This document shows, piece after piece, positions 37,407 to 47,777 of a stretch of 64,000 nt of DNA. Numbering within the stretch: the first letter of the stretch is position 1; each line of letters begins with the position of its first letter. Position numbers and translations under genes: made by a program. This DNA is from Vibrio cincinnatiensis (GTDB lineage: Bacteria; Pseudomonadota; Gammaproteobacteria; Enterobacterales; Vibrionaceae), in NCBI RefSeq assembly GCF_022113815.1, contig NZ_SGOM01000004.1:1-64000 (forward strand). The letters are read 5' to 3'. The notes below the pieces were generated by a model that was not told the origin of the DNA, did not search any database, and saw only the letters and a list, made by a program, of their open reading frames with translations.

Positions 37407-38663
37407 ATGAGCCTGTTTATGAGCCTAATCGGTATGGCCGTTCTACTTGCTATTGCAGTATTACTGTCATCGAACCGTAAAGCTATCAATCTTAGAACCG
37501 TGGGTGGTGCTTTTGCTATCCAATTTTCACTAGGGGCATTTATTCTTTATGTTCCTTGGGGTCAAGAACTACTACGTGGCTTCTCTGACGCGGTATCCAA
37601 TGTTATCAACTATGGTAATGATGGTACGTCCTTCCTGTTCGGAGGGTTAGTTTCAGGTAAGATGTTTGAGCTGTTTGGTGGAGGCGGTTTTATCTTTGCA
37701 TTCCGTGTGCTTCCAACACTGATCTTCTTCTCTGCTTTGATCTCAGTGCTTTACTACCTTGGTATCATGCAGTGGGTCATTAGAATTTTGGGGGGGGGCC
37801 TACAAAAAGCGTTGGGTACTTCTCGTGCAGAATCTATGTCAGCGGCAGCAAACATTTTTGTTGGTCAAACGGAAGCGCCGTTGGTGGTTCGTCCATTTGT
37901 TCCTAAAATGACTCAGTCAGAGCTGTTTGCCGTTATGTGTGGTGGCTTGGCCTCTATCGCAGGTGGTGTGCTGGCGGGGTATGCATCAATGGGTGTTAGA
38001 ATCGAATACTTGGTTGCAGCCTCTTTCATGGCTGCTCCGGGTGGTTTGTTATTCGCAAAAATTATTATGCCTGAAACCGACAAACCTGTTGATCAGATTG
38101 ATGGTATTGAAGCAGCAGAAAATGAAAAACCAGCGAACGTGATCGATGCGGCGGCTGGCGGAGCATCGGCTGGCCTACAGTTAGCGCTTAACGTAGGCGC
38201 AATGTTGATCGCGTTTATCGGCTTGATTGCCCTTATCAACGGTATGCTTGGTGGTATCGGTGATTGGTTCGGCATGCCTGAGCTGACCTTAGAAATGATT
38301 TTAGGCTGGGTTTTTGCGCCTCTAGCATTCCTATTAGGTGTGCCTTGGACAGAAGCAACGGTTGCAGGTGAGTTCATTGGCCTTAAAACCGTAGCTAACG
38401 AATTTGTGGCTTATTCTCAGTTTGCCCCATACTTAACCGATGCTGCTCCTGCGGTATTGACAGAGAAAACCAAAGCGATCATCTCTTTTGCATTGTGTGG
38501 TTTTGCTAACTTATCGTCTATCGCCATTCTACTGGGCGGTTTAGGCAGCTTAGCACCTTCACGCCGTGGTGATATTGCTCGAATGGGTATTAAAGCTGTA
38601 GTTGCGGGTACTCTTTCTAACTTGATGGCGGCGACCATCGCAGGCTTCTTCCTCTCTTTCTAA
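37407..38663 (+). CDS. nupC: Concentrative nucleoside transporter NupC
   Basis: This 418-residue inner-membrane transporter of the CNT family has about eight to ten hydrophobic segments plus re-entrant loops. The motifs GQTEAPLVVRPF (nucleoside and cation binding) and FALCGFANLSSIAILLGG near the C-terminus are diagnostic. Vibrio CNT proteins couple uptake to sodium (the V. cholerae enzyme is a structural model). It stands upstream of the deo genes and supplies their substrates. CRP-like sites precede it and a terminator follows at 38701. Confidence 0.95.
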   Translation: MSLFMSLIGMAVLLAIAVLLSSNRKAINLRTVGGAFAIQFSLGAFILYVPWGQELLRGFSDAVSNVINYGNDGTSFLFGGLVSGKMFELFGGGGFIFAFRVLPTLIFFSALISVLYYLGIMQWVIRILGGGLQKALGTSRAESMSAAANIFVGQTEAPLVVRPFVPKMTQSELFAVMCGGLASIAGGVLAGYASMGVRIEYLVAASFMAAPGGLLFAKIIMPETDKPVDQIDGIEAAENEKPANVIDAAAGGASAGLQLALNVGAMLIAFIGLIALINGMLGGIGDWFGMPELTLEMILGWVFAPLAFLLGVPWTEATVAGEFIGLKTVANEFVAYSQFAPYLTDAAPAVLTEKTKAIISFALCGFANLSSIAILLGGLGSLAPSRRGDIARMGIKAVVAGTLSNLMAATIAGFFLSF

Positions 38664-38700
38664 TTATTAGGAACTGAGTTTATAGACGCCAATGTATATT

Positions 38701-38741
38701 CCCTCGTAGCAAGCAGTTGTTACGGGGGTTTATTTGTTTTT
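38701..38741 (+). terminator. Terminator of nupC
   Basis: CCCTCGTAGCAA and TTGTTACGGGGG pair over 12 positions with one mismatch and one wobble, followed by a T-rich tail. Confidence 0.75.
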
Positions 38742-38900
38742 CATGCTAAGTGAAAGAAAACTTATGGGTACGGTTATTTTGAGATACAAACCGTTTGCGC
38801 TCTCTATAGTGCTATAGTTTTACGACTAACCGCTATAGCATGTAATGAATGAAGTGACAGTAATGTCGGCGCTTAATAAGACAAGAGGTTGAGTTAAGCA

Positions 38901-39075
38901 AAGGCAAAAAACTTGCCTTAGAGAGACACCGCAATCATTGATTGTTGTGCCATACCTATTGGGTACTGTGCGGTGAAAAGGATAGCAATTGGTGTGTTGC
39001 ACCGAGTCTTCAGGGAACCAAGTCCGTTCATTTTGTGGCTACCTAGTTTTAGTTGGTTTCAACTAAGTAGTGAAC
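38901..39075 (+). promoter_or_regulatory. Structured leader upstream of deoC
   Basis: Several stems occur in series: AAGGCAA/TTGCCTT (38901-38919); CACCGCA (38927-38933) with TGCGGTG (38969-38975) enclosing two small hairpins, so a possible three-way junction; GGTG/CACC at about 38991-39003; and a compound stem GTTCA/TGAAC, CTAC/GTAG and TTAGTTG/CAACTAA between 39026 and 39075. The leader ends 28 bases before the deoC start. No riboswitch class known to me matches. Confidence 0.5.
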
Positions 39076-39103
39076 TAATTGAATATATTGATCGGAGATA
39101 GAC

Positions 39104-39883
39104 ATGAGCGATTTAAAAGCCGCAGCACTACGTGCACTGAAATTAATGGATTTAACTACACTCAATGACGATGATACGGATGCAAAAGTCATTCAACTTT
39201 GCCATGACGCCAAAAGCCCTGTTGGTAATACGGCCGCTATTTGTATTTACCCTCGCTTTATTCCTATTGCTAAGAAAACTCTTCGTGAGCAAGGAACCCC
39301 AGAAATCCGTATTGCTACGGTTACGAACTTCCCTCATGGTAATGATGATATTGAGATTGCTGTTGCGGAAACCAAAGCGGCGGTTGCCTATGGTGCTGAT
39401 GAAGTAGATGTCGTTTTCCCTTATCGAGCTCTGATTGCAGGTAATGAGAAAGTGGGTTTCGATTTAGTTAAAGCATGTAAGGAAGCTTGTGGCGAAAAAG
39501 CGCTGTTAAAAGTGATCATTGAAACGGGTGAACTAAAAGAAGAGGCGTTGATTAAAAAAGCCTCGCAAATCAGTATTGAAGCCGGTGCTGACTTCATTAA
39601 AACCTCGACAGGAAAAGTGCCAGTTAATGCTACCCCTGAATATGCACGGATGATGCTAGAAGTGATTCGTGACATGGGGGTTGCTGATAAGGTTGGATTT
39701 AAACCAGCTGGTGGTGTTCGTACTGCTGAAGATGCTGAGCTTTATTTAGCGATGGCAGATGACCTCTTAGGAGAGAGTTGGGTTGATAGCCGTCATTATC
39801 GCTTTGGGGCTTCTAGCCTACTGACGAATCTACTCAATACGTTAGACGTCACCGATCAGAAAGCGGATCCTACGGCTTACTAA
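39104..39883 (+). CDS. deoC: Deoxyribose-phosphate aldolase
   Basis: DeoC is a class I aldolase of 259 residues (E. coli 259). It cleaves 2-deoxyribose 5-phosphate to glyceraldehyde 3-phosphate and acetaldehyde, the last step of deoxynucleoside breakdown. The Schiff-base lysine is Lys166 in [15 protein letters not shown], and [10 protein letters not shown] and [11 protein letters not shown] complete the barrel active site. It is the first gene of deoCAB(D). A clear GGAG precedes the ATG. Its 440-base upstream region is unusually structured. Confidence 0.97.
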   Translation: MSDLKAAALRALKLMDLTTLNDDDTDAKVIQLCHDAKSPVGNTAAICIYPRFIPIAKKTLREQGTPEIRIATVTNFPHGNDDIEIAVAETKAAVAYGADEVDVVFPYRALIAGNEKVGFDLVKACKEACGEKALLKVIIETGELKEEALIKKASQISIEAGADFIKTSTGKVPVNATPEYARMMLEVIRDMGVADKVGFKPAGGVRTAEDAELYLAMADDLLGESWVDSRHYRFGASSLLTNLLNTLDVTDQKADPTAY

Positions 39884-39977
39884 CATCCTGACTTCTCTAT
39901 AGGTGGTGTAAAGCGCCACCTAAATCCTCGATATATCATTTATACCATGGCTCTTATTAGGAGCTTGGGAGGTACTA

Positions 39978-41321
39978 ATGTCTTTAGCTAATGCTTTTTT
40001 ACCGCAAGAAATTATTCGTAGAAAGCGCGATGGTGAAGTGTTGACCCGTGAAGAGATCAACTTTTTTATCCAAGGTGTAGCGAATAATACGGTTTCAGAA
40101 GGTCAAATAGCCGCTTTTGCCATGGCCATTTTCTTTCGTGAAATGACCATGCCTGAACGCATCGCCTTAACGTGTGCGATGAGAGACTCGGGGATGGTGA
40201 TCGATTGGCGGCCGATGAACTTTGATGGACCCATTGTGGATAAACATTCGACTGGAGGCGTTGGTGATGTCACCTCTTTAATGTTGGGCCCAATGGTGGC
40301 TGCTTGCGGTGGTTATGTACCGATGATTTCAGGTCGAGGGCTCGGACATACAGGTGGAACATTGGATAAACTGGAGTCTATCCCTGGTTATAACATTATG
40401 CCGAGTAATGCATTATTTGGTCAGGTAACCAAAAAAGCGGGTGTTGCCATTATTGGTCAAACCGGCAATTTGGCTCCTGCGGACAAACGTATTTATGCCA
40501 CTCGGGATATTACGGCAACGGTTGATAACATTTCGCTGATCACCGCTTCTATCCTGTCGAAGAAACTTGCCGCAGGGCTGGATTCATTAGTCATGGATGT
40601 CAAAGTGGGAACCGGAGCTTTTATGCCAACCTACCAAGCCTCTGAAGAGCTCGCTAAATCCATTGTTGCTGTAGCTAATGGGGCTGGTACGAAGACGACG
40701 GCTATTTTGACCGATATGAATCAAGTTCTGGCATCTTCGGCGGGGAATGCCGTTGAAGTGCGTGAAGCGGTACGTTTTTTAACGGGAGAGTATCGAAACC
40801 CTCGCTTATTTGAAGTCACAATGACTTCGTGTGCGGAGATGTTGGTTTTAGCGAAACTGGCTGAGAATACAGCCCAAGCGCGAACTCAGTTACAAGCCGT
40901 ACTTGATAATGGTCAAGCAGCAGAGCGTTTTGGAACTATGGTTGCTGGACTAGGTGGCCCCACAGACTTTGTAGAACATTATGATCGCTACCTTGAGCGG
41001 GCTGAAATTACTCGCCCGGTGTACGCGCAGCAAAGTGGCCTTGTTTCCGCAATGGATACTCGCGCGATTGGCATGGCTGTGGTCGAAATGGGGGGAGGGC
41101 GCCGTGTGGCTACTGACACCATTGATTATGCAGTTGGTTTTGACCAATTTATTCGTCTGGGTGAGAGCGTTGATACTAAAACCCCTTTAGCCATAATTCA
41201 TGCTCGCAATGAAGAACAATGGGAAAGAGCGGCTTACGCAGTACAACAAGCGATCACCGTAGGTGGTGATTATCAAGCAACGCCAGAAGTTTACCAGCAG
41301 ATCCGTTCTGAAGATGTGTAA
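39978..41321 (+). CDS. deoA: Thymidine phosphorylase
   Basis: DeoA has 447 residues (E. coli 440). It splits thymidine to thymine and deoxyribose 1-phosphate. The phosphate and nucleoside sites appear as [19 protein letters not shown] and [19 protein letters not shown], with [12 protein letters not shown] further on. The N-terminus is a few residues longer than in E. coli, and GGGAGG precedes the ATG, supporting this start. The gene follows deoC after 94 bases and precedes deoB by about 20 bases. Confidence 0.97.
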   Translation: MSLANAFLPQEIIRRKRDGEVLTREEINFFIQGVANNTVSEGQIAAFAMAIFFREMTMPERIALTCAMRDSGMVIDWRPMNFDGPIVDKHSTGGVGDVTSLMLGPMVAACGGYVPMISGRGLGHTGGTLDKLESIPGYNIMPSNALFGQVTKKAGVAIIGQTGNLAPADKRIYATRDITATVDNISLITASILSKKLAAGLDSLVMDVKVGTGAFMPTYQASEELAKSIVAVANGAGTKTTAILTDMNQVLASSAGNAVEVREAVRFLTGEYRNPRLFEVTMTSCAEMLVLAKLAENTAQARTQLQAVLDNGQAAERFGTMVAGLGGPTDFVEHYDRYLERAEITRPVYAQQSGLVSAMDTRAIGMAVVEMGGGRRVATDTIDYAVGFDQFIRLGESVDTKTPLAIIHARNEEQWERAAYAVQQAITVGGDYQATPEVYQQIRSEDV

Positions 41322-41341
41322 GTTTTGGTGAGGAAAGAGTG

Positions 41342-42562
41342 ATGAAAAGAACCTTTATTTTAGTTTTAGATTCGTTTGGCATTGGCGCTGCACCCGATGC
41401 AGAAAAGTTTGGTGATATTGGCGCGGATACGTTAGGTCACATTGCCGAACAATGCCAACAAGGCAAAGCAGATAATGCGGATCGTCAAGGCCCGTTAACG
41501 TTACCCAATCTCTCTAAACTAGGGCTAGCAATGGCGCACAAAGAAGCCACTGGCCAGTTTGCACCTGGATTGGAGCAAAACTCGGATATTATGGGTGCCT
41601 ATGGTCATGCCGCAGAGCTTTCTTCTGGTAAAGATACGCCGTCAGGGCATTGGGAAATCGCTGGTGTGCCGGTTTTGTTTGAATGGGGTTACTTTAGTGA
41701 TAAACAAAATAGTTTTCCTAAAGCCTTAACTGATCGCATTTTAGCACGTGCGGGCTTGGAAGGTTTCTTAGGTAATTGCCACGCTTCAGGTACGCAAGTA
41801 CTGGATGACTTGGGTGAAGAGCATATGAAAACGGGAAAACCGATTTTTTATACTTCGGCGGATTCCGTATTCCAAATCGCTTGTCATGAAGAGTCGTTTG
41901 GCCTCGATCGCTTGCTGGATTTGTGTCAAATTGCTCGTGAAGAACTGGCTGACTACAATATTGGCCGAGTGATTGCTCGCCCGTTTATTGGCGCAGGAAA
42001 AGGACAATTTGAACGAACAGGAAATCGTCGAGATCTCTCCGTTGAACCGCCTTCTGCGACCGTGTTACAGAAATTGGTGGAAGAAAAACAAGGCCAAGTG
42101 ATTTCGATTGGTAAAATTGCAGATATTTATGCCCACTGTGGTATTAGCAAAAAAGTGAAAGCAACAGGCATTCCTGCATTATTTGATGCAACCGTTGAGC
42201 AAATTCAACAAGCGGGTAATAACACCATCGTTTTTACTAACTTTGTTGATTTTGACTCTGCTTATGGGCATCGTCGTGATGTCGCCGGTTATGCAGCTGC
42301 TCTGGAATATTTTGATCGACGTTTACCAGAAATTTTTGCTGAGATGCAAGAAAATGACGTGTTAATACTCACGGCCGATCATGGTTGTGATCCAACTTGG
42401 CCGGGGACCGACCATACTCGTGAACACATTCCCGTACTGGTTTTTGGTCAAAATGTCGCTCCGGGCTCATTAGGGCTTAGGGAAACCTTTGCTGATATCG
42501 GACAAAGCATTGCGCATTATTTTGACTTGTCAGCAATGGATTATGGAAAAAATTTTTTATAG
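41342..42562 (+). CDS. deoB: Phosphopentomutase
   Basis: DeoB (406 residues from the ATG; a GTG codon just before is also open) interconverts ribose or deoxyribose 1- and 5-phosphates. It belongs to the alkaline-phosphatase superfamily. The manganese site is shown by [12 protein letters not shown] at the N-terminus and [21 protein letters not shown] near residue 340-360. [11 protein letters not shown] contains the phosphorylated Thr region. AGGAAAG precedes the start. Same transcript as deoA. Confidence 0.97.
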   Translation: MKRTFILVLDSFGIGAAPDAEKFGDIGADTLGHIAEQCQQGKADNADRQGPLTLPNLSKLGLAMAHKEATGQFAPGLEQNSDIMGAYGHAAELSSGKDTPSGHWEIAGVPVLFEWGYFSDKQNSFPKALTDRILARAGLEGFLGNCHASGTQVLDDLGEEHMKTGKPIFYTSADSVFQIACHEESFGLDRLLDLCQIAREELADYNIGRVIARPFIGAGKGQFERTGNRRDLSVEPPSATVLQKLVEEKQGQVISIGKIADIYAHCGISKKVKATGIPALFDATVEQIQQAGNNTIVFTNFVDFDSAYGHRRDVAGYAAALEYFDRRLPEIFAEMQENDVLILTADHGCDPTWPGTDHTREHIPVLVFGQNVAPGSLGLRETFADIGQSIAHYFDLSAMDYGKNFL

Positions 42563-42596
42563 CCATGAATGAGGCTTAAAAACAAAATGAAGTCAG

Positions 42597-42627
42597 ACTT
42601 AGTTCAATCACTTGGGTTGAATTAAGT
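42597..42627 (+). other. Hairpin between deoB and deoD
   Basis: ACTTAGTTCAA and TTGAATTAAGT pair over 11 positions with one G-U wobble around a nine-base loop; a T5 run starts about ten bases later. It may partly terminate the deoCAB transcript or stabilise its 3' end, leaving deoD to its own promoter. Confidence 0.5.
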
Positions 42628-42704
42628 GAGGAATTTTTATCTAGCGAGACCTAGCCTAATTTATGCTAGGGTGAGTTAGAAACACGCAATATAGGAAAAC
42701 AAAC

Positions 42705-43430
42705 ATGGCAACTCCACATATCAATGCTCAACTGGGTGATTTTGCAGACGTTGTACTCATGCCGGGTGATCCACTACGTGCAAAATTTATCGCAGAAACT
42801 TTTCTTGAAGATGTCGTACAAGTGTGTGATGTACGCAATATGTTTGGTTATACAGGCACCTATAAAGGCCGCAAAGTCTCTGTCATGGGGCACGGTATGG
42901 GGATTCCGTCTTGCTCAATTTATGTGACTGAGCTAATTAAAGATTTTGGGGTAAAAAAAATCATCCGTGTGGGTAGCTGTGGTGCTGTCAATGAAGAGAT
43001 TAAAGTCCGTGATGTTGTTATCGGCATGGGAGCTTGTACCGATTCTAAAGTAAACCGTATTCGCTTTAAGGATCATGATTTTGCGGCTATTGCGGATTAC
43101 AAAATGGTGAAAGCGGCTGAAGAAGCGGCGAAAGCACGCGGTATTGATGTGAAAGTCGGTAATTTATTTTCAGCCGAATTATTCTATACCCCTGATCCAG
43201 ATATGTTTGATGTGATGGATAAATATGGCATTGTTGGCGTTGAGATGGAAGCGGCCGGTATTTATGGGGTGGCCGCTGAGTATGGCGCGAAAGCATTAGC
43301 CATTTGCACGGTGTCAGATCATATTAAAACCGGTGAACAAACAACGTCAGAAGAGCGCCAGAACACCTTTAATGAGATGATAGAAATTGCTCTTGACTCA
43401 ATTCTTATTGGTGATCAAGCTAACGTCTAA
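42705..43430 (+). CDS. deoD: Purine-nucleoside phosphorylase DeoD
   Basis: DeoD is a hexameric purine nucleoside phosphorylase of 241 residues (E. coli 239). It converts purine (deoxy)nucleosides and phosphate to base and sugar 1-phosphate. [27 protein letters not shown] opens the family; [28 protein letters not shown] and the catalytic Asp in TVSDHI follow. It is separated from deoB by 142 bases with a hairpin, so it may be transcribed both with and apart from deoCAB. Confidence 0.97.
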   Translation: MATPHINAQLGDFADVVLMPGDPLRAKFIAETFLEDVVQVCDVRNMFGYTGTYKGRKVSVMGHGMGIPSCSIYVTELIKDFGVKKIIRVGSCGAVNEEIKVRDVVIGMGACTDSKVNRIRFKDHDFAAIADYKMVKAAEEAAKARGIDVKVGNLFSAELFYTPDPDMFDVMDKYGIVGVEMEAAGIYGVAAEYGAKALAICTVSDHIKTGEQTTSEERQNTFNEMIEIALDSILIGDQANV

Positions 43431-43453
43431 TAAGCTGTCATCAGGTTAACTTT

Positions 43454-43482
43454 AAGCCTCAGCCTAACGGCTGGGGCTTTTT
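43454..43482 (+). terminator. Terminator of deoD
   Basis: GCCTCAGCC and GGCTGGGGC form a 9-bp stem with one wobble and a TAAC loop, followed by five T. Confidence 0.88.
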
Positions 43483-44092
43483 ATTGTGCATTTTTTAGTA
43501 ACAAGTTTTCAGCGGTTGAGGGTGGCTTAAATTGGCGGCGTAGCAATAGTGTCATTAACACGCCACTGATAAAGCTCATTAATAACATCAGATACATATA
43601 GCGATCACTTTTTCGATAATGATGATCTGAAATAGCGGTAACCTTCCCTGTTTCAAAGGTGAGACGAACAAAGCCAATAATGCTGCCATCGTGCAGAACG
43701 GGTTCGACTAACTGCTGACGACCAATACTGGCCGTTTGCAGTGGGGTATCTAACCCTAATACTTCACGTGCACTGAGTGCTGAGTCGCTGGCCGCCAGTT
43801 TAACGCCTTCAGCATCATAGATAGTGGCATCAAAGACTAAGCGCTCTTGTGCCAGTTGATTGGTGAGAGCCAACAACCGTTCTTGATCTTGTTCTGCCAG
43901 CATTGTACTTGCAGAAAGAGAAGCTTGGTTGATCAACACTTTTGTGAGTGTTTCCAATTGTTTGGCTTGAATACGTTCGTTGCCTTTGCTGATCACTACG
44001 CTGTTTTGAATCGTGATGAAGAACATCACCGTCAATAACACTATGATGAGACTACGTAACACAACGCGAAATGAAAAAAGTGAGCCATCCAT
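43481..44092 (-). CDS. YtjB family (SMP) periplasmic protein
   Basis: This 203-residue membrane-anchored protein has a helix at about 11-30 and a second hydrophobic segment at about 168-188, with a periplasmic domain between them. The DATIYDAEGVKLA region looks like a sensor-type fold. It resembles E. coli YtjB (Smp), which is encoded divergently from serB exactly as here. The function is not established. It is transcribed towards deoD, ending in its terminator, and shares about 100 bases of promoter region with serB. Confidence 0.82.
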   Translation of the reverse strand: MDGSLFSFRVVLRSLIIVLLTVMFFITIQNSVVISKGNERIQAKQLETLTKVLINQASLSASTMLAEQDQERLLALTNQLAQERLVFDATIYDAEGVKLAASDSALSAREVLGLDTPLQTASIGRQQLVEPVLHDGSIIGFVRLTFETGKVTAISDHHYRKSDRYMYLMLLMSFISGVLMTLLLRRQFKPPSTAENLLLKNAQ

Positions 44093-44193
44093 AGACAGTT
44101 AACCTGAAAAAATCACACCGAGTCCATATTGAGACTTGCGTTTTTAAATTGCAATAGGGTAACGTCTGGTAATCATAACAAAGGAAAGTGGAC

Positions 44194-45174
44194 ATGGACG
44201 CGGTAAAAACGTTATTGATCAGAAAACACACAACCTTGCTTAATCGTCTTCCTGAAACACGCTTAGCAACACAGCTAGATAAAACAAAGGCAAACTGGAT
44301 CGTGTTTGCCGAGTATTTAACGCCGCAGCAATTTGAGGATCTCGATGTCTTCACAGGGCAATACAATGCGATAGTCGAAACATGGAAAGTGGGCCCTTAC
44401 GATGTGGCATTAATGGCGGGAGAGCTTTCTGCTGAACATGAAACCATCTTGCAAAATTTAAAGCTCGATTATGCTCGCATTGATGAAGTGCCAGATCTTT
44501 CTAAACCGGGCTTAATCGTATTTGATATGGACTCTACGGCCATTCAAATTGAGTGTATCGATGAAATCGCCAAGCTTGCGGGAGTGGGTGACGAGGTGGC
44601 GGAAGTGACTGAGCGAGCCATGCAAGGGGAGTTAGATTTTGAGCAAAGTCTGCGCCAACGGGTAGGGAAACTTTGTGGTGCTGATGCGGCAATTTTAGCT
44701 TCGGTGCGAGAACAGTTACCGCTTATGCCTGAATTACCTGAACTGATTCACACATTACGGCAATTGGGCTGGAAAACGGCGATAGCTTCTGGAGGCTTCA
44801 CCTATTTTTCAGATCATCTTCAGCAGCAACTCGGGTTCGATTATGCGCAGTCTAATCAATTAGAAATCATTGATGGACAACTAACTGGGCAAGTCCTAGG
44901 ACAGATTGTTGGCGCTCAAACTAAAGCTGATATTTTGGTTAAATTGGCAGAAGAGTATGCCATTGAACTGCATAATACCGTAGCTGTGGGTGATGGAGCC
45001 AATGATCTTGTGATGATGGGGACGGCAGGGTTAGGGATTGCTTATCACGCCAAACCCAAAGTTGAGACACAAGCTCAAACCGCGATACGTTATGCAAGTC
45101 TAGGTGGTGTATTGTGTATTTTATCGGCTGGATTGGTGAAACAACAAAAAGTCAGTTGGAAAACACAACCATAA
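44194..45174 (+). CDS. serB: Phosphoserine phosphatase
   Basis: SerB has 326 residues from the ATG preceded by AGGA (a GTG two codons earlier is open). It makes serine from phosphoserine. The N-terminal ACT-like regulatory domain (about 1-105) is followed by the HAD phosphatase core: DMDSTAIQIECIDEIA with the nucleophile Asp in motif I, ASGGFTYF as motif II, Lys in TKADIL and GDGANDLVMM as motif IV. Divergent from the ytjB-type gene, the conserved arrangement in gamma-proteobacteria. Confidence 0.96.
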   Translation: MDAVKTLLIRKHTTLLNRLPETRLATQLDKTKANWIVFAEYLTPQQFEDLDVFTGQYNAIVETWKVGPYDVALMAGELSAEHETILQNLKLDYARIDEVPDLSKPGLIVFDMDSTAIQIECIDEIAKLAGVGDEVAEVTERAMQGELDFEQSLRQRVGKLCGADAAILASVREQLPLMPELPELIHTLRQLGWKTAIASGGFTYFSDHLQQQLGFDYAQSNQLEIIDGQLTGQVLGQIVGAQTKADILVKLAEEYAIELHNTVAVGDGANDLVMMGTAGLGIAYHAKPKVETQAQTAIRYASLGGVLCILSAGLVKQQKVSWKTQP

Positions 45175-45192
45175 TGGGCTGGATCGGAAGAG

Positions 45193-45220
45193 ATAACGAG
45201 AGCCTTATGGCTCTCGTTAT
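45193..45220. terminator. Perfect hairpin after serB
   Basis: ATAACGAGAGCC, loop TTAT and GGCTCTCGTTAT form a perfect 12-bp stem between the convergent serB and PilZ genes. There is no U tract next to it, so it may act as a 3'-end stabiliser or factor-assisted terminator. Confidence 0.6.
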
Positions 45221-45254
45221 GATAAAGATTGGAAAAAGATTGAATTAAGAATGG

Positions 45255-47600
45255 TTATGGCATCATTTCTAAACGACTTAACACCTCTTCGGTTATATCC
45301 ACCAACTCACCATAGCCAACGATAGAACTGATTTCTTTCTCTAAATTTTTTGCTTGGCTTAGATTAATCAAAGCCAGCTCATTGAGATCACTTTGTAATA
45401 AAGTGGTTAGCGGATCAAATACAGGTGCGCCGCAAATTCGAAGGACATAAAGTTCCCCCATTTGTTTTCCTTTTCGGATAAATTCAAGCCGTTCTCTCAT
45501 CGAACCAAACTCACTGAGCAGCCTCGACTCAACAGACTGAATACGATCGGCAAATTTAACGGCAATGATATACACCTCGTTATAATGAGGTTCGGCTTTG
45601 TCGACTCGGCGCATCGGTGAAGCGAGTAGCGTGTTTGTATGGCCTTTAAAAATGGGTTCAAGAGAAATATTTTGCTCTTCCCCGAGTTTAGCGAGTAAAG
45701 CAAGATGGGGAGGAAGAGGATAGTTGACACCAATAACTCTTGGTTTGAGATTCGCTCCTGCCTTTTCTACAAAGATAGGGGAACTGACCATTTTATCGAG
45801 TAAGATATTATGTAGCCCTTCGAGTAGCTCTGGGCTAGGTAGTTGTTCTTTTTGAGGCAACAACTTATCTTGGTTGTGCTCAATAATACTATTAAAAAAA
45901 GCAATGCTTTTCATCGTGACTGAGTTTTCCTCAATCATGAGTTGCAAACGGCGGCCTTCGGGGCTGATACGAATGACTTGATAGGGCAGCGCATCTAACG
46001 GTAGCTTCCGATCATACAATTTAAGTTCATGGTAGTTAATCTGAACCATGTCACCCGCTTTCAGAGCGACGGGGTTGTCTAGAATAATGCTAAGCCCTCG
46101 CTTTGATAGATCTACCGTAAACCCTTCTGCAAGGGCATGATCTTGGTTTTTCAATTGTAGTGGGGTGCGAAAGCGGTATCGGGGCTCTTTGCGACGAGAA
46201 CGGGCATCAAAATAGATTCCCATGGGGTGCCCCACAACTTGGCGAGCGTGACGATATGCATTGAGTTCATTGGCCGGAAGCGGTGGTTTTTCAACCAACA
46301 AATAATCTTTCGCTGAACCGACATCGGCAATTTCTTGCAATATGCCACAGTGGGTGAGTTGACTAGAGTGATCCGCCAATTCTTTGGAATGAAGCGCAAG
46401 TTCTTGACGCTCTTTCTCTGAGAGTTCAAACATGGATAACTGAAAGGCTTTCCAGCTGTCTTTACGAGCCCCGATGTGCCAAAACAATTTTCGATGATCG
46501 GGAGGGGCTTCCGGCATCATCATTGAAAAAAATAAGGTTTTGTCTTGGTGATCGTGTTTAAACGAATACAATATATTGCCACTGCCAGCGACACCAGGCT
46601 TGGTGAGTAATGTCATTCGGGAGCGATTAAAGACGCTGCCCAACATTTGTTGGTTGCGTTCATCATGCCAATATTGCCATGTTGATTGATTATGTTCTGT
46701 CAACAAGACCAACTTTAAATCATTGCCACTAAAAAAGAGCGGCAGATTACAGCTGTGTTTAAGATAAGTATGTTCATATCCACGCGTTCGAGCACGAATA
46801 ATTTTGTCTTGGTTATCATGGCGAGCTTTCTGGTGATTGTTCGCTAAAACTTCGGTGATAATATTTTCAACCAACGGAGAATCTGTCAGCTTTAAGGTGC
46901 GTAGAAATTTGACCGCATCATTATCATAAGAATCATCAATCGCAAGAATTCGATATTCAACCACTTCGTCTATGCCCGGAAGTGTTAACGTTTTTTCCAG
47001 TTCACTGAAACGAACTTGGATAACTTGCCCCAGCTTATAGTTAAATGCCGCTGGGACTTTGAATTTTCCGCCAGAAGCGGAGAGATCCACGCTGATACCG
47101 TGTAGAAATTGATCGTTAAGGGTGATACTTACTTGAGTGGCGAGTTTTAAGCGATTCTCTTGTCGTTTAAGATCGTAACCAAGATTAATGGCCTCAACCT
47201 GAAAAGATGTATTATTGGATGATTGGTTTTTGGTGCTCGACAGCTCACCTCGCTGTTTCATCACTCTAAAGTTATTATGGGTATTGTAGAGGCTTTCCCA
47301 AACGCCTTCCGTATAACCACCAAATTTTTTGATGCCTTTGTGATAAGCATTAAAAGCGACATCATCAAGCCAATGTTTACGGCCTTCTAAATCGTATTCT
47401 CGGCATTCCCCATGAACGCGACCTCGTAAGTCGATAATTTTAGTGCATGGGGCCATGACTCGATTAAGTTCCATCTTAACCAATAGTTTGACAGAGGGGG
47501 GCTGACCATCCGTGATCTGGGATAGTAAGTACTCAAAATCAGGTGAGTGGTACACCGGAATGAGTTGTTCAGCGAAAGAGAGAATTTCAGGTTGCTGCAT
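45255..47600 (-). CDS. PilZ-domain c-di-GMP-binding protein (PlzC-like)
   Basis: This large cytoplasmic protein of 781 residues has two recognisable PilZ domains. The first has RQENR at 146-150 and DLSASG at 172-177, the second RKEPR at 470-474 and DLSKRG at 497-502; both match RxxxR and D/NxSxxG, so both could bind cyclic-di-GMP. The rest, including the last 200 residues, is not familiar. V. cholerae has five PilZ proteins, and the one in this gene context (between serB and radA) is, as I recall, PlzC. The role is likely in motility, biofilm or virulence signalling, by inference. Confidence 0.85.
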   Translation of the reverse strand: MQQPEILSFAEQLIPVYHSPDFEYLLSQITDGQPPSVKLLVKMELNRVMAPCTKIIDLRGRVHGECREYDLEGRKHWLDDVAFNAYHKGIKKFGGYTEGVWESLYNTHNNFRVMKQRGELSSTKNQSSNNTSFQVEAINLGYDLKRQENRLKLATQVSITLNDQFLHGISVDLSASGGKFKVPAAFNYKLGQVIQVRFSELEKTLTLPGIDEVVEYRILAIDDSYDNDAVKFLRTLKLTDSPLVENIITEVLANNHQKARHDNQDKIIRARTRGYEHTYLKHSCNLPLFFSGNDLKLVLLTEHNQSTWQYWHDERNQQMLGSVFNRSRMTLLTKPGVAGSGNILYSFKHDHQDKTLFFSMMMPEAPPDHRKLFWHIGARKDSWKAFQLSMFELSEKERQELALHSKELADHSSQLTHCGILQEIADVGSAKDYLLVEKPPLPANELNAYRHARQVVGHPMGIYFDARSRRKEPRYRFRTPLQLKNQDHALAEGFTVDLSKRGLSIILDNPVALKAGDMVQINYHELKLYDRKLPLDALPYQVIRISPEGRRLQLMIEENSVTMKSIAFFNSIIEHNQDKLLPQKEQLPSPELLEGLHNILLDKMVSSPIFVEKAGANLKPRVIGVNYPLPPHLALLAKLGEEQNISLEPIFKGHTNTLLASPMRRVDKAEPHYNEVYIIAVKFADRIQSVESRLLSEFGSMRERLEFIRKGKQMGELYVLRICGAPVFDPLTTLLQSDLNELALINLSQAKNLEKEISSIVGYGELVDITEEVLSRLEMMP

Positions 47601-47777
47601 ACTTTTCTATTAAAGCGTGTCTCTGTTAGAGTGAATCCCTAACCGATTTATCGGCATGATTTCATTAATCTTTAGTGATTTATGTTAGTAACATCAATAT
47701 GATGTCATCCTATAGTGCAGTGATTTAACCTTTTCTTAAACCTTTTGGTTCACAGTTCAGATAAGTTTTGAGGATTC

